From JAAYJT01 sp037445555 (GTDB lineage Bacteria > Bacteroidota > Bacteroidia > Bacteroidales > JAAYJT01), in contig JBBIKG010000008.1 of assembly GCA_037445555.1 (NCBI GenBank), positions 38,527 through 102,526 on the forward strand: a stretch of DNA of 64,000 bases, given 5' to 3'. Both the position numbers and the translations under genes were made by a program. Below the pieces are notes generated by a model. That model was not told the DNA's origin. It did not search any database and saw only the letters and a program-made list of their open reading frames with translations. Positions 16,345 to 25,873 of this stretch are shown piece after piece (position 1 is the first letter of the stretch; each line of letters opens with the position of its first letter).

Positions 16345-17685
16345 ATGAATATTATTATAGCCGGAGATGGCGAGGTAGGGTTTCATCTAGCCAAACTGCT
16401 TTCAGATGAACGGCACAATATCCGCATAGTAGATCCGCACGAGGAATTGCTCAAGATGGTTGAATCGCATACCGATTTGTTGGCCATTACCGGTAATTCC
16501 ACGTCCATTTCGGTGCTCGAAAACGCCAACATTCGCAAAGCCGATTTATTGATATCGGTAGTCCACGACGAACACATCAACCTGGTCACCTGTGTACTAG
16601 GCAAGAAACTGGGGGCAAAGCGCACCATTGCCCGTATCAACAATGCGGAGTACCTGATTCCCGAAAACCAGGAGCTCCTCCGATCGCTGGGTATCGACGC
16701 CTTGGTCTGTCCTGAACGTATTGCGGCTGCAGAGATAATTCGACTGCTTCAGCAAACAGCAGCTACAGAGATATTTGACTTTTCAGGCGGCCGGCTGATG
16801 CTTTTTCTCATCAAGCTCGATGAAAAAGCGCTGGTGCTAAACAAATCGCTCAACGAAATCGCAACCGAAAACCCAAGGCTGGAATTCAGGGCGGTGGCCA
16901 TTCACCGCGCGGGCAAAACAATCATTCCGAGGGGGGAAGACAAGTTTATGATCAACGATCTTGCTTATGTGGTCACCAAGCCGTCAGGAGTGTCGGAGTT
17001 GCTCAGACTGGGGGGCAAGGTGAAACACGAAATCCGAAACGTGATGATTATCGGAGGTGGACGTATAGGACGCGAATCTGCTCTTAGGCTCGAGAACCAA
17101 TACAATGTTAAATTGGTTGAAATCGACAAGGATCGCTGCGTGGCCTTGTCGGACATTTTGCTGAACACACTTATAATCAACGGAGATGCCCGCGACACCC
17201 ATCTTCTTGAAGACGAAGGCATCCGGAGCATGGACGCATTCATTGCGGTTACGGATGATACCGAAACCAACCTTTTCTCGTGTTTGCTTGCACAAAGGCT
17301 TGGGGTGAAAAGGGTAATCCCCCTGATCGAAAATATTGACTACATCGATATTTCGCAGAGCATTGGCATTGAGTCTATTATCAATAAAAAACTCACCACC
17401 GCCAGCCACATAGCACAATATACCATGGATGCCGAGGTGTCAGCCATCAAGTACCTGAGCGGAATAGATGCCGAAGTGTTGGAGTTTGTGGCCCGGCCGA
17501 ACTCTAAAATCACCAAAAATCAGATCAAGAAAGTGACCACGCCTCCCGGCTCGCTGATCGGAGGTGTTATCCGAGGCGAGGAAAGCATTATAGCCGTTGG
17601 AAGCACTCAGGTGATGGAAGGCGACAAAGTGGTTGTGTTTTCTATTCCCGAAAGTGTAAGCAAGGTGCTTGAGCTTTTCAAATAG
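16345..17685 (+). CDS. trkA: Trk potassium uptake regulatory subunit TrkA
   Basis: 446 residues from ATG 16345 (MNIIIAGDGEVGFHLAKLL). A longer frame from TTG 16321 would start inside the -7 promoter box and is rejected. The protein has the duplicated RCK layout of TrkA: a first Rossmann NAD-binding domain (GDGEVG near residues 7-12), a first TrkA_C domain, a second Rossmann domain starting VMIIGGGRIGRESALRL near residue 234, and a second TrkA_C domain to the end. It binds NAD(H)/ATP on the cytosolic side and gates the TrkH channel. Two trkH genes follow directly. Confidence 0.95.
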   Translation: MNIIIAGDGEVGFHLAKLLSDERHNIRIVDPHEELLKMVESHTDLLAITGNSTSISVLENANIRKADLLISVVHDEHINLVTCVLGKKLGAKRTIARINNAEYLIPENQELLRSLGIDALVCPERIAAAEIIRLLQQTAATEIFDFSGGRLMLFLIKLDEKALVLNKSLNEIATENPRLEFRAVAIHRAGKTIIPRGEDKFMINDLAYVVTKPSGVSELLRLGGKVKHEIRNVMIIGGGRIGRESALRLENQYNVKLVEIDKDRCVALSDILLNTLIINGDARDTHLLEDEGIRSMDAFIAVTDDTETNLFSCLLAQRLGVKRVIPLIENIDYIDISQSIGIESIINKKLTTASHIAQYTMDAEVSAIKYLSGIDAEVLEFVARPNSKITKNQIKKVTTPPGSLIGGVIRGEESIIAVGSTQVMEGDKVVVFSIPESVSKVLELFK

Positions 17686-17716
17686 CACACTGCTTCCCTA
17701 AACCCACACTGGTCTT

Positions 17717-19180
17717 ATGCCCGACTCTAGCAGGATACATATAGGTGTGATCATTAAATCGCAAGGTGTTTTCCTGATGATTGTAGGAGCTATGATGGCC
17801 ACCAGTGCCTTTTTCTCCTTTTACTACAAGGAAAACGACGGATATGCCATATTGCTTTCGAGTGGCATTACCATCCTGACCGGCCTTGTGCTCTACCTCG
17901 TCAACCGCAGGGTTGACATGAGCCTCATCAGCAAGAAGGATGGATTTGTGATTGTCTCATCCACCTGGGTTTTTATGTCGCTTTTCGGCACCTTGCCTTT
18001 CCTGATCAGCGGCCAGATACCGGATTTCACCGACGCCTTTTTCGAAACGATGTCGGGGTTCACAACTACTGGTGCCACCATACTCACTGACATTGAAAGC
18101 ATGACGCATGGCCTGCTTTTCTGGCGCAGCCTGACGCACTGGATCGGTGGGATGGGCATAATTGTTCTTTCGCTGGCCATAATGCCGGTGTTGGGTATCG
18201 GAGGGATGCAGCTTTTTGTTGCCGAGGTTCCGGGGCCAACCAAGGACAAGCTTCATCCGCGGATAGCTGATACCGCAAAAAGGTTATGGGGAATCTATGT
18301 CATTCTTACCGTGCTCGAAACCGGACTTCTGATGGCCGGCGGGATGAATCTGCACGAAGGCCTTTGCCATGCCTTCGGTACCATGGCCACCGGGGGGTTT
18401 TCGACGCGCAACGACAGTATTGCAGGATTTTCGCCCTACATTCAATATGTGATCATCGTATTCATGTTCCTGGCCGGAGTAAGTTTCGTGCTTCACTATT
18501 ATGCCTTGCATCTTAAGTTCAATAAGGTTTTCCGGAATGAAGAATTCAGGGCATATACCATTTTGATCGTGCTTTCGGCAATAGCTCTGTCTGTTTCATT
18601 GCTGCTATTTCACGAGTTGGGTGTGGAAGAAACTTTCCGTGCATCGCTTTTCCAAACTGTTTCGATAGTCACCACCACCGGATATATAACGTCGGATTAT
18701 CTCTTCTGGCCCTCATTCACCTGGCTGCTCATCTTCCTGCTCATGTTTACCGGGGGATGCGCCGGGAGCACTGGAGGCAGTGTCAAAATTATTCGTCAAC
18801 TGTTACTCCTAAAAAACAGCCGTCTTGAGCTGAAAAGGCTTATCCATCCCAAAGCCATAATTCCGGTACGCCTCGACGGAAAATCGATTTCGGAGCAGGT
18901 AATTAACAATGTTCTCGCGTTTTTCCTGATATATATGCTGGTTTTTATTTCCGGATCCCTGATCATGTCGATGCTCGGCCTCGACTTTGAAAGCTCGCTC
19001 GGGTCGGTGGCGGCATGCCTGGGCAATGTGGGCCCCGGAATTGGCCTGGTGGGACCGGTGCACAATTATTCATTTATTCCTGTTGCCGGAAAATGGGTTC
19101 TGGCATTTTTGATGCTGCTTGGAAGGCTTGAACTTTTCACGGTATTGATCCTCTTCTCCGCCTCATTCTGGCGAAAATAA
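17717..19180 (+). CDS. trkH: TrkH family potassium uptake protein (copy 1)
   Basis: 487-residue membrane protein with the four M1-P-M2 repeats of the SKT superfamily. The selectivity-filter loops are FTTTGATIL, ATGGFSTRN, TTTGYITSD and NVGPGIG, each with the conserved glycine. The block MQLFVAEVPGPTKDKLHPRIADTAKRLW is a typical cytosolic TrkH loop. It is the K+ conducting subunit in the inner membrane and lies 31 bases after trkA. It is closely related along its whole length to the next gene, with the same loops and the same length. Confidence 0.95.
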   Translation: MPDSSRIHIGVIIKSQGVFLMIVGAMMATSAFFSFYYKENDGYAILLSSGITILTGLVLYLVNRRVDMSLISKKDGFVIVSSTWVFMSLFGTLPFLISGQIPDFTDAFFETMSGFTTTGATILTDIESMTHGLLFWRSLTHWIGGMGIIVLSLAIMPVLGIGGMQLFVAEVPGPTKDKLHPRIADTAKRLWGIYVILTVLETGLLMAGGMNLHEGLCHAFGTMATGGFSTRNDSIAGFSPYIQYVIIVFMFLAGVSFVLHYYALHLKFNKVFRNEEFRAYTILIVLSAIALSVSLLLFHELGVEETFRASLFQTVSIVTTTGYITSDYLFWPSFTWLLIFLLMFTGGCAGSTGGSVKIIRQLLLLKNSRLELKRLIHPKAIIPVRLDGKSISEQVINNVLAFFLIYMLVFISGSLIMSMLGLDFESSLGSVAACLGNVGPGIGLVGPVHNYSFIPVAGKWVLAFLMLLGRLELFTVLILFSASFWRK

Positions 19181-19186
19181 CATGTC

Positions 19187-20641
19187 ATGACGGCTATTCA
19201 TTTTCGGGTAATTATAAAGAGTATCAGTCTTTTCCTGATAGTTATCGCGGGATTTATGCTGGCGTGTATCCCTGTTTCGATGCTGTACGGAGCTTTGGCG
19301 GTTAATGCCCTGGTCAAATCATTTGCAATCACCATATCGTTTGGACTATTGGGATGGTTCGTTGCCGGACCTTTTGAAAAAGAAAATCTCGGACGTCGCG
19401 AGTCATTCATCATCGTAACCCTTACCTGGGTGATTATTGCGGTGTTCGGATCCCTACCCTATCTGTTTAGCGGATCAATCCATACGTTCACCGATGCTTT
19501 TTTTGAGACCATGTCAGGCTTCACAACTACGGGGGCTTCGATACTTACGGACATCGAAGCCGTTCCACGCAGCATTCTGTTTTGGCGAAGCCTTACCCAC
19601 TGGATCGGAGGCATGGGCATCGTTGTTTTTTCAATCGCCTTCCTGCCGTTTTTCGGTATTGGGGGCATGCAGCTCTTTGCTGCCGAGGTTCCGGGGCCTA
19701 CCAAGGACAAGATTCATCCGCGTATCACACAAACAGCCAAACGCTTGTGGCTGATTTATTTTACCCTGACCGTGGCGCAGATCATATTTCTGTTGTTCGG
19801 ACACATGAATTTGTTCGAAGCCACCTGCCATTCGTTCGCTACTGTATCAAGCGGCGGATTTTCAACACGAAATCTGAGCATTGGAGCTTTTTCGCCCTAT
19901 GTTCAATACATCACGGTGTTTTTTATGATAATGGCCGGGGTCAATTTCACCATGCATTACCTTGTTCAGCATGGGCGATTCAGGGAAGTATTTCATAATG
20001 AAGAACTTAGACTCTATCTTGGCGTAATAGCTGTAGCGGTTGCAGTGCTGACCTTCGCATTGTACAGGCTCGACTACGCCTCGCTCGAAAAAACCTTCCG
20101 CCACGTGCTTTTTCAGGTTGTTAGTATTGTGACCTGTACAGGTTTCGGCACAGCCGACTACATGCGCTGGCCATCGTTTGCCTGGTTCATGATTTTTTTG
20201 TTGATGTTTGCCGGAGGATGTGCCGGAAGCACTAGCGGAGGAATAAAAATGATACGGCATGTCTTACTTTTCAAGAATGCCTACCTGGAGTTTCGTTCTA
20301 TTATTCACCCCTCGGCTTACGTTCCCCTGCGTTATAATCAAAAACCGGTAAGTAATAATATCCGCATCAATGTACTAGCCATTTTCTTTCTTTACCTGGC
20401 CACATTTGCATTAGGTTCACTGCTGATGGGCGCCGCGGGTCTCGATAAAATTAGCGCAATGGGCTCTGTCGCCTCATGCATGGGCGGCATTGGCCCCGGG
20501 TTGGGATCAACCGGTCCGTCACTCAACTATGCCGAGGTCAGCGTCGCAGGAAAATGGATTTTGTCAGCCCTGATGCTTATTGGGCGACTGGAGCTCTTGA
20601 CTGTCTATGTGTTATTTATGAAAAAATTTTGGAAGAATTAA
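19187..20641 (+). CDS. trkH: TrkH family potassium uptake protein (copy 2)
   Basis: 484 residues, 6 bases after the first trkH. Filter loops are FTTTGASIL, SSGGFSTRN, TCTGFGTAD and GIGPGLG. The filter glycines are kept, but flanking residues differ from copy 1 (TGYITSD against TGFGTAD, NVGPGIG against GIGPGLG). The shared MQLFAAEVPGPTKDK loop and MSGFTTTGASILTDIE show a tandem duplication followed by divergence. Both copies are intact, so they may assemble with the single TrkA as channels of different affinity or ion preference; that is inference. Confidence 0.95.
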   Translation: MTAIHFRVIIKSISLFLIVIAGFMLACIPVSMLYGALAVNALVKSFAITISFGLLGWFVAGPFEKENLGRRESFIIVTLTWVIIAVFGSLPYLFSGSIHTFTDAFFETMSGFTTTGASILTDIEAVPRSILFWRSLTHWIGGMGIVVFSIAFLPFFGIGGMQLFAAEVPGPTKDKIHPRITQTAKRLWLIYFTLTVAQIIFLLFGHMNLFEATCHSFATVSSGGFSTRNLSIGAFSPYVQYITVFFMIMAGVNFTMHYLVQHGRFREVFHNEELRLYLGVIAVAVAVLTFALYRLDYASLEKTFRHVLFQVVSIVTCTGFGTADYMRWPSFAWFMIFLLMFAGGCAGSTSGGIKMIRHVLLFKNAYLEFRSIIHPSAYVPLRYNQKPVSNNIRINVLAIFFLYLATFALGSLLMGAAGLDKISAMGSVASCMGGIGPGLGSTGPSLNYAEVSVAGKWILSALMLIGRLELLTVYVLFMKKFWKN

Positions 20642-20677
20642 AATCCGACAGGCCTGCAGCTTACACACGGACATTTG

Positions 20678-20714
20678 TTGACACGGGCGCACTGCAACAA
20701 TAGCACTACCTTTG
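20678..20714 (+). promoter_or_regulatory. Possible promoter of the MATE transporter gene
   Basis: A perfect -7 box TACCTTTG (20707-20714). The nearest TTG (20678-20680) is 26 bases upstream, longer than usual. The box lies inside the longest open frame of the next gene, so it supports a start downstream of it. Confidence 0.4.
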
Positions 20715-20737
20715 CTCCCGCCCTAAAACTTTCATTA

Positions 20738-22069
20738 TTGAAAAATCTCCCCACTAACAAGCAAATCTGGAAGATTGCCAATCCGATCATTTTGAGCCTG
20801 CTGGCGCAAAATGTAGTGAACGTGGTGGATACCGCTTTCCTAGGCCGGGTGGGTGAAGTAGAGCTGGGAGCGGCTGCCATCGCTATCATCTTTTATGTGG
20901 TGCTCTATATGTTGGGGTTTGGATTCAGCATTGGTGCCCAGATATTAATGGCGCGCCGTCACGGTGAGGGAAACACAAAAGAAGTGGGGCGCATCATGGA
21001 TCACAGCCTGTATTTCATGTTTGGTATGGGCGTGGTATTGTTTATCATTATCCGGTGGTTCAGCCCCGAGATGCTCAGGCCTTTTATAGCCTCTGATGAG
21101 ATTTTTCATGCTTCGGTGAGCTATCTTCAGAACAGAATTTATGGTGTATTCTTCGCATTTTTCAATGTAATGTCCAGGGCTTTCTTTGTATCCATCACCC
21201 GGACAAGGATTTTAACGTGGAGTGCCGCCCTCATGGCCATTGTAAATGTATTGCTTGATTATGCCATGATTTTCGGACACTGGGGTTTTCCACAGATGGG
21301 CATTGCAGGCGCCGCACTCGCTTCAGCCATCGCTGAAGGCGCCTCGGCTGCGGTGTTTCTCATTGGCATCCTAAAGCTCAGCGACCGCAGCAGGTTCAAG
21401 GTATTCAGATTTCCCTGTCCCCAGTGGGCTGTAATAAGAAAGACGCTCGAAGTTTCAGTTTTTGTGATGATACAGCACTTTATCTCCCTAAGCGCCTGGT
21501 TTCTGTTCTTTATCATCATCGAAAAAATGGGCGAGAGATCACTGGCTATCTCCAATATCATCCGAAGCATTTACATGGTGTTGATGATTCCGGTATGGGC
21601 TTTCAGCTCTACCACCAATACATTGGTTAGCAACACCATAGGCGCAGGGCATAAAGAACATGTAATGCCGATTATCCGGAAAATCACTTTACTAAGCCTC
21701 GCCTCAGTGGCCGTCCTGATGATTCCTCTGATCTTTATTCCCGGCCACCTCATACGGGTGTACACGTCCGATGTATCGCTTGTTGCAGCCGCAACACCCT
21801 CGTTGTATATGATCTTTCTGGCTACCCTGATTTTCGCCTCTGCACAAAATATGTTCAGCGGCGTTTCGGGAACAGGAAACACACGTGACGCGCTACTGAT
21901 CGAAACCTTTACCCTGATGATCTACCTTTTTTTTGCCTGGCTTATCGGTATATACTGGAAACAACCCATTACCCTCGTTTGGCTTTGCGAACATATCTAT
22001 TTCGTGCTGTTAGGGTTATTTTCATGGCTTTATCTGAAATCAGGCCGCTGGCAGCACAAAACTATCTGA
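20738..22069 (+). CDS. MATE family efflux transporter
   Basis: About 443 residues. I choose the TTG at 20738 (MKNLPTNKQIWKIANP) because the longer frame from TTG 20675 runs across a good promoter and adds no family sequence. Twelve hydrophobic helices are expected in the MATE fold. The N-lobe begins IWKIANPIILSLLAQNVVNVVDTAFLGRVGEVELGAAAIA, the classic first-helix signature (P...D..F.G..G...LAA). The C-lobe includes STTNTLVSNTIGAGHKEHV. It is an inner-membrane Na+ or H+ driven drug/metabolite exporter; the substrate cannot be told from sequence. Confidence 0.9.
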   Translation: MKNLPTNKQIWKIANPIILSLLAQNVVNVVDTAFLGRVGEVELGAAAIAIIFYVVLYMLGFGFSIGAQILMARRHGEGNTKEVGRIMDHSLYFMFGMGVVLFIIIRWFSPEMLRPFIASDEIFHASVSYLQNRIYGVFFAFFNVMSRAFFVSITRTRILTWSAALMAIVNVLLDYAMIFGHWGFPQMGIAGAALASAIAEGASAAVFLIGILKLSDRSRFKVFRFPCPQWAVIRKTLEVSVFVMIQHFISLSAWFLFFIIIEKMGERSLAISNIIRSIYMVLMIPVWAFSSTTNTLVSNTIGAGHKEHVMPIIRKITLLSLASVAVLMIPLIFIPGHLIRVYTSDVSLVAAATPSLYMIFLATLIFASAQNMFSGVSGTGNTRDALLIETFTLMIYLFFAWLIGIYWKQPITLVWLCEHIYFVLLGLFSWLYLKSGRWQHKTI

Positions 22070-22083
22070 GAGGTTTTTAGTTT

Positions 22084-22091
22084 TATATTTG
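22084..22091 (+). promoter_or_regulatory. -7 promoter box upstream of the O-antigen ligase-like gene
   Basis: TATATTTG, a perfect Bacteroidota -7 box, 84 bases before the ATG at 22175. No clear TTG at the expected distance. Confidence 0.35.
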
Positions 22092-22174
22092 CTTTCGGCA
22101 ACCTGGGGCCTTTGTTTATAGCACTATGATTGCCCTCGAGTCAGATTTTAATAATTAATGTACCGAAGGCTGAT

Positions 22175-23890
22175 ATGACTGACCGCATCACCCTTGACCT
22201 TCGCAACGTAATACTGGGAGCAATGGCATTGCTCATGGCCTCGCTGACCTATTCGGTTTATGCTATGAGTGTATCACAGTTTTTACTTGCCGGGGCATGG
22301 ATACTCGATGGAACCGAACTTCCGGCCTTTAAGGGGATAAAGTCCGGCACAAAAACAGGAAAAGTGTGGAGTTGGCTCACAGGCCTGCTTTTTTCGGCTG
22401 GGAAAAACCTGATCCAGAAATTCCGTGACTTTTTCACCAACCGGGTGGCGCTCATCTTTGCTTCGGTTTTTTTTATGCATGTAGCCGGAGTGTTATACTC
22501 TTCCGATATTGCCTACGCACTTAAAGACCTGCGCACAAAAATCCCCCTGTTCATTATTCCACTGTTTTTATCCACCATCCGGCCTGTGGAGAAAAACGAA
22601 TACCGCTTTTTATTGCAATTCTATGTGTTAGCCGTAGTGGTCAATTCATGGATAAGTACCTGGGTTCTCGTTACGCAGCAACCTGCGGACACCCGCAATA
22701 TAGCACTCTATGTTTCACACATTCGTTTCGGCCTTAATATAGTGCTTGCCCTGAGCATATTGGCCTTTATGGCTTATGAAAGAGATTTCCTGCCGGCAGC
22801 GGCAAGGATAGCGGCAGGTATATTAGCCTTTTGGCTCTTTTTGTTTCTATTTCTGCTTCAATCCTTTTCGGGATTTTTGGCGCTGGCTGCAGTGGTCATG
22901 GGGCTCGGTTTGATTTGGCTCTCCCGATCGAGTAATCTTAAAAATAAAGTGGCAGGTATTGTATTTTTCCTTTTACTTGCTTTCGTCGGCAGCTGGCAAT
23001 TGCGAACAGTGATACGATCTTATACGGTGGCAGCACCTGTTAATTTTCAAAACCTCCCGACGCATACCATGCTTGGAAATCCATACACACATGATACTAT
23101 AAGTTTGGGGATTGAACACGGAAGGTACGTATGCCTTTTTTTGCAGTGGGAAGAGATGCGCCGAGCCTGGAACGAACGCAGCACAATGGACTTTGATGGC
23201 AGCGACACCAAGGGCAACGAGCTTAAATACACACTTCTCAGGTATCTTAACTCGAAAAACCTGACCAAGGATGCGGCAGGCATCTCGTTTCTTAGCGAGC
23301 GGGATATCCGCTACATCGAGCAAGGAGTGGCTGATTTTAAGCTGACCGGGAAACTTAACATCCGTTCAAAACTCGGACATGTGATTCAGGGATACCTAAC
23401 GCTCGCTAGGCGGCAAGATCCCAACGCCAATACACTGCTCCAACGACTGGAATACTGGAAAACCTCCCTGTGGATCATAGGTCATCATCCGCTGGCGGGT
23501 GTAGGTACCGGTGACATGAATCTTGCATTTTCTGATGCCTATGATAAGCTTAACAGCAAGCTGCGCCCCGAGATGCGATGGCGGTCGCACAATCAGTTTC
23601 TTTCCATTACTGTAGGGTTCGGCATCCTCGGGTTGGCGTGGTTCGTCTTTGCCTTCCTATACCCGGTAGTTCGGTTGAAGGGATACCGGAATTATCTGTT
23701 CATGGCCTCTTTCCTGATCTCAATATCGTCCATGCTGGTCGAAGATACCATTGAAACACAGGCCGGCGTGACTTTTTTCGTCGTCTTTTATTGTCTGTTC
23801 CTCTTCCATCCCCTAAAGAGCTCCACACTGGGTGAAAAAATCACAGGGCGCCCATCGGAGCAAAATAAATCACTAATGACCAACACATAA
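22175..23890 (+). CDS. O-antigen ligase family (Wzy_C-like) membrane protein
   Basis: 571 residues from ATG 22175 (MTDRITLDLRNVILGAMALLM). The upstream frame from TTG 22130 adds 15 non-family residues. About ten to twelve hydrophobic helices surround one large periplasmic loop (roughly residues 300-450). After this loop comes HHPLAGVGTGDM...RSHNQFLSITVGFGILGLAWFV, the H-N-x-F/L...G..G pattern of WaaL and Wzy_C proteins. It likely joins or polymerises surface glycans on the outer face of the inner membrane. Two glycosyltransferases follow, consistent with an envelope-glycan cluster. Confidence 0.82.
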   Translation: MTDRITLDLRNVILGAMALLMASLTYSVYAMSVSQFLLAGAWILDGTELPAFKGIKSGTKTGKVWSWLTGLLFSAGKNLIQKFRDFFTNRVALIFASVFFMHVAGVLYSSDIAYALKDLRTKIPLFIIPLFLSTIRPVEKNEYRFLLQFYVLAVVVNSWISTWVLVTQQPADTRNIALYVSHIRFGLNIVLALSILAFMAYERDFLPAAARIAAGILAFWLFLFLFLLQSFSGFLALAAVVMGLGLIWLSRSSNLKNKVAGIVFFLLLAFVGSWQLRTVIRSYTVAAPVNFQNLPTHTMLGNPYTHDTISLGIEHGRYVCLFLQWEEMRRAWNERSTMDFDGSDTKGNELKYTLLRYLNSKNLTKDAAGISFLSERDIRYIEQGVADFKLTGKLNIRSKLGHVIQGYLTLARRQDPNANTLLQRLEYWKTSLWIIGHHPLAGVGTGDMNLAFSDAYDKLNSKLRPEMRWRSHNQFLSITVGFGILGLAWFVFAFLYPVVRLKGYRNYLFMASFLISISSMLVEDTIETQAGVTFFVVFYCLFLFHPLKSSTLGEKITGRPSEQNKSLMTNT

Positions 23891-23912
23891 CCCTGCCTTA
23901 ATCCTCCCCTCT

Positions 23913-24683
23913 ATGATACCTCTTTCCGTAGTCATCATCACATTTAACGAAGAAGCAAACATCGCCAGGTGCCTGGAATCCGTCAAAGGTGTAGCCGATG
24001 AAGTGGTGGTGGTCGACTCATTGTCAAAAGACCGGACCAGGGCGATTTGTGAATCGTATGGTGTCCGTTTCATCGAGCAACCCTGGCGGGGGTACATCGC
24101 ACAAAAAAATTATGCCGCGGCTCAAGCCGCTCATGATCTTGTTTTGTCGCTTGATGCTGATGAAGCACTTTCGGAGAAACTAAAATTGTCTGTGATGCAG
24201 ATGAAGGAGACACCCGAAGCCGATGGCTATACGATGAACCGCCTGACAAACTACTGCGGCCGGTGGATCAGGCACTGTGGCTGGTATCCCGACAGAAAGC
24301 TGAGGCTCTTTGACAGGAGAAAAGGCCAATGGGACGGTCAGTATATTCATGAATCGGTGCTGATGGAACCCACATCTTTCGTCAGGCACCTTTCCGGCGA
24401 CTTATTACATTTTTCATACTACAGCATTGAGCAACACATAAAACAGGTAAATGATTTCACACAACTCAATGCACAACGTTTGGCACAAAACGACAGAAAG
24501 CCATCCTTACTCAAAATCATTGGGTCAGCCTGGTTCCGTTTTTTCAGGGATTATTTCCTGAGGGGTGGGTTCAGGGATGGGTATTACGGGTTTGTGATCT
24601 GCCGGATTTCAGCGCATGCTTCTTTCTTGAAATACGCAAAAACCAGACAGCTTTGGGAACAAAAAAAACACCGGGATTCCTGA
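23913..24683 (+). CDS. Glycosyltransferase family 2, LPS-core type (WaaE/KdtX-like)
   Basis: 256 residues. GT-A fold: VVIITFNEEANIARCLESVK at the N-terminus, the nucleotide-binding DEVVVVDSLSKDRT, and the metal-binding LSLDADEAL (DxD-like). The C-terminal half (QKNYAAAQAAHD, RWIRHCGWYPDRKLRLF, HFSYYSIEQHIKQVNDF) matches the WaaE/KdtX subgroup that adds glucose to heptose or modifies Kdo in LPS core. It is cytosolic, at the inner membrane face. Its 3' end overlaps the next gene by about 31 bases. Confidence 0.88.
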   Translation: MIPLSVVIITFNEEANIARCLESVKGVADEVVVVDSLSKDRTRAICESYGVRFIEQPWRGYIAQKNYAAAQAAHDLVLSLDADEALSEKLKLSVMQMKETPEADGYTMNRLTNYCGRWIRHCGWYPDRKLRLFDRRKGQWDGQYIHESVLMEPTSFVRHLSGDLLHFSYYSIEQHIKQVNDFTQLNAQRLAQNDRKPSLLKIIGSAWFRFFRDYFLRGGFRDGYYGFVICRISAHASFLKYAKTRQLWEQKKHRDS

Positions 24684-25738
24684 CTGAAGGCAATATCCTG
24701 ATCAGTCGTACGGATTCTATTGGCGATGTAGTGCTGACGCTGCCCCTGGCCGGATATCTGAAAACAAGATTTCCAGGCACCCGGATCATTTTTCTGGGCA
24801 GAAGCTATACCGAGCCTGTTATAAAGGCATGCAAATACGTGGATGAATTTATAAACCGCGATGAATTCATAGCCCTGGACGAAGCTTCGAAAGTTGATCG
24901 TTTTGTGATGCTGAAAGCCGACTGCGTGGTTCATGTGTTTCCGGACAAAGAGATCGCCCGGCTGTGTAAGAAAGCAGGAATCCCGTTTCGCATAGGCACA
25001 TCGCATCGGTGGTATCACTGGATGTATTGCAATCACCTTCCTTCTTTTTCGAGGCGTAGATCTGAAAAACACGAAGCTGTACTTAACTTCTGCCTGCTTG
25101 AACCATTGACCGGTGTGATGTATCCGACCGATGAGGAATTGTTTCAATACACCGGCCTGAGCCATGTACAGCCGCTTCCTGCCCGGATAAAACAACTACT
25201 GAACCCGGTTAGGTTTAGCCTGATTTTACATCCCAAATCAAAGGGGAGCAGCCGCGAATGGGACCAGGAAAAGTACCTTGCCCTGATGCATCTGCTGCCC
25301 GCAGAGGATTTCAGCTTCTTTATTACCGGCACAAAAGAGGACGGGGAACAAATTTCGACCTTGCTTACGCACCTTCCTGTCAACGCTGCAGATCTCACAG
25401 GAAAATTGAACCTGGTGGACCTCCTGGCACTCATACAGGCCAGTGATGGTATTGTGGCTAGTAGTACCGGCCCTCTGCATTTGGGCGCCGCGCTTGGCAA
25501 AGTGGCTGTCGGTCTTTATCCTCCCATCAAACCTATGCACCCTGGCCGCTGGCGACCTATCGGGCCACGGGCCACCACTTTCAGCGCTGAAAAAAATTGC
25601 AATCGCTGTCGCGAAGGATCCAAATGTCTATGTATGGATGAGATTGATCCAGCCCGGGTGGCAGAGTATTTGCTGGAGGCATGTGTGCAGAAAAAGAAGA
25701 ACAATTGTGCAGAGGCTTTCCAATCGCCCATATGCTGA
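24653..25738 (+). CDS. Glycosyltransferase family 9 (heptosyltransferase-like)
   Basis: 361 residues from a TTG at 24653. The frame has no ATG before the conserved N-terminal motif ILISRTDSIGDVVLTLPLAGYLK, so a TTG start overlapping the GT2 gene is the simplest reading. GT-B fold of GT9: the N-domain carries the RxDxIGDVxLTLP motif, and the C-domain has SLILHPKSKGSSREWDQEKY and the sugar-nucleotide site ASSTGPLHLGAALGK. A cysteine-rich stretch near the end (CNRCREGSKCLC) is common in this family. It probably transfers ADP-heptose or a similar sugar to LPS core, working with the neighbouring GT2. Confidence 0.87.
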   Translation: MGTKKTPGFLTEGNILISRTDSIGDVVLTLPLAGYLKTRFPGTRIIFLGRSYTEPVIKACKYVDEFINRDEFIALDEASKVDRFVMLKADCVVHVFPDKEIARLCKKAGIPFRIGTSHRWYHWMYCNHLPSFSRRRSEKHEAVLNFCLLEPLTGVMYPTDEELFQYTGLSHVQPLPARIKQLLNPVRFSLILHPKSKGSSREWDQEKYLALMHLLPAEDFSFFITGTKEDGEQISTLLTHLPVNAADLTGKLNLVDLLALIQASDGIVASSTGPLHLGAALGKVAVGLYPPIKPMHPGRWRPIGPRATTFSAEKNCNRCREGSKCLCMDEIDPARVAEYLLEACVQKKKNNCAEAFQSPIC

Positions 25739-25782
25739 AAAAAGCCAATTCGACCGCTATGCATCTGTATCAATAAAAAATG

Positions 25783-25790
25783 TATTTTTG
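25783..25790 (+). promoter_or_regulatory. -7 promoter box upstream of the lipid kinase gene
   Basis: TATTTTTG, a match to TAnnTTTG, 83 bases before the ATG at 25874; no convincing -33 element. Confidence 0.3.
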
Positions 25791-25873
25791 GCCTTGTGAG
25801 TCAATCGCCGACATTTGCCCTGAACACAACTCTGCAACCACCCATGTACACCAGGTGTATCTAACCCTTCCAA

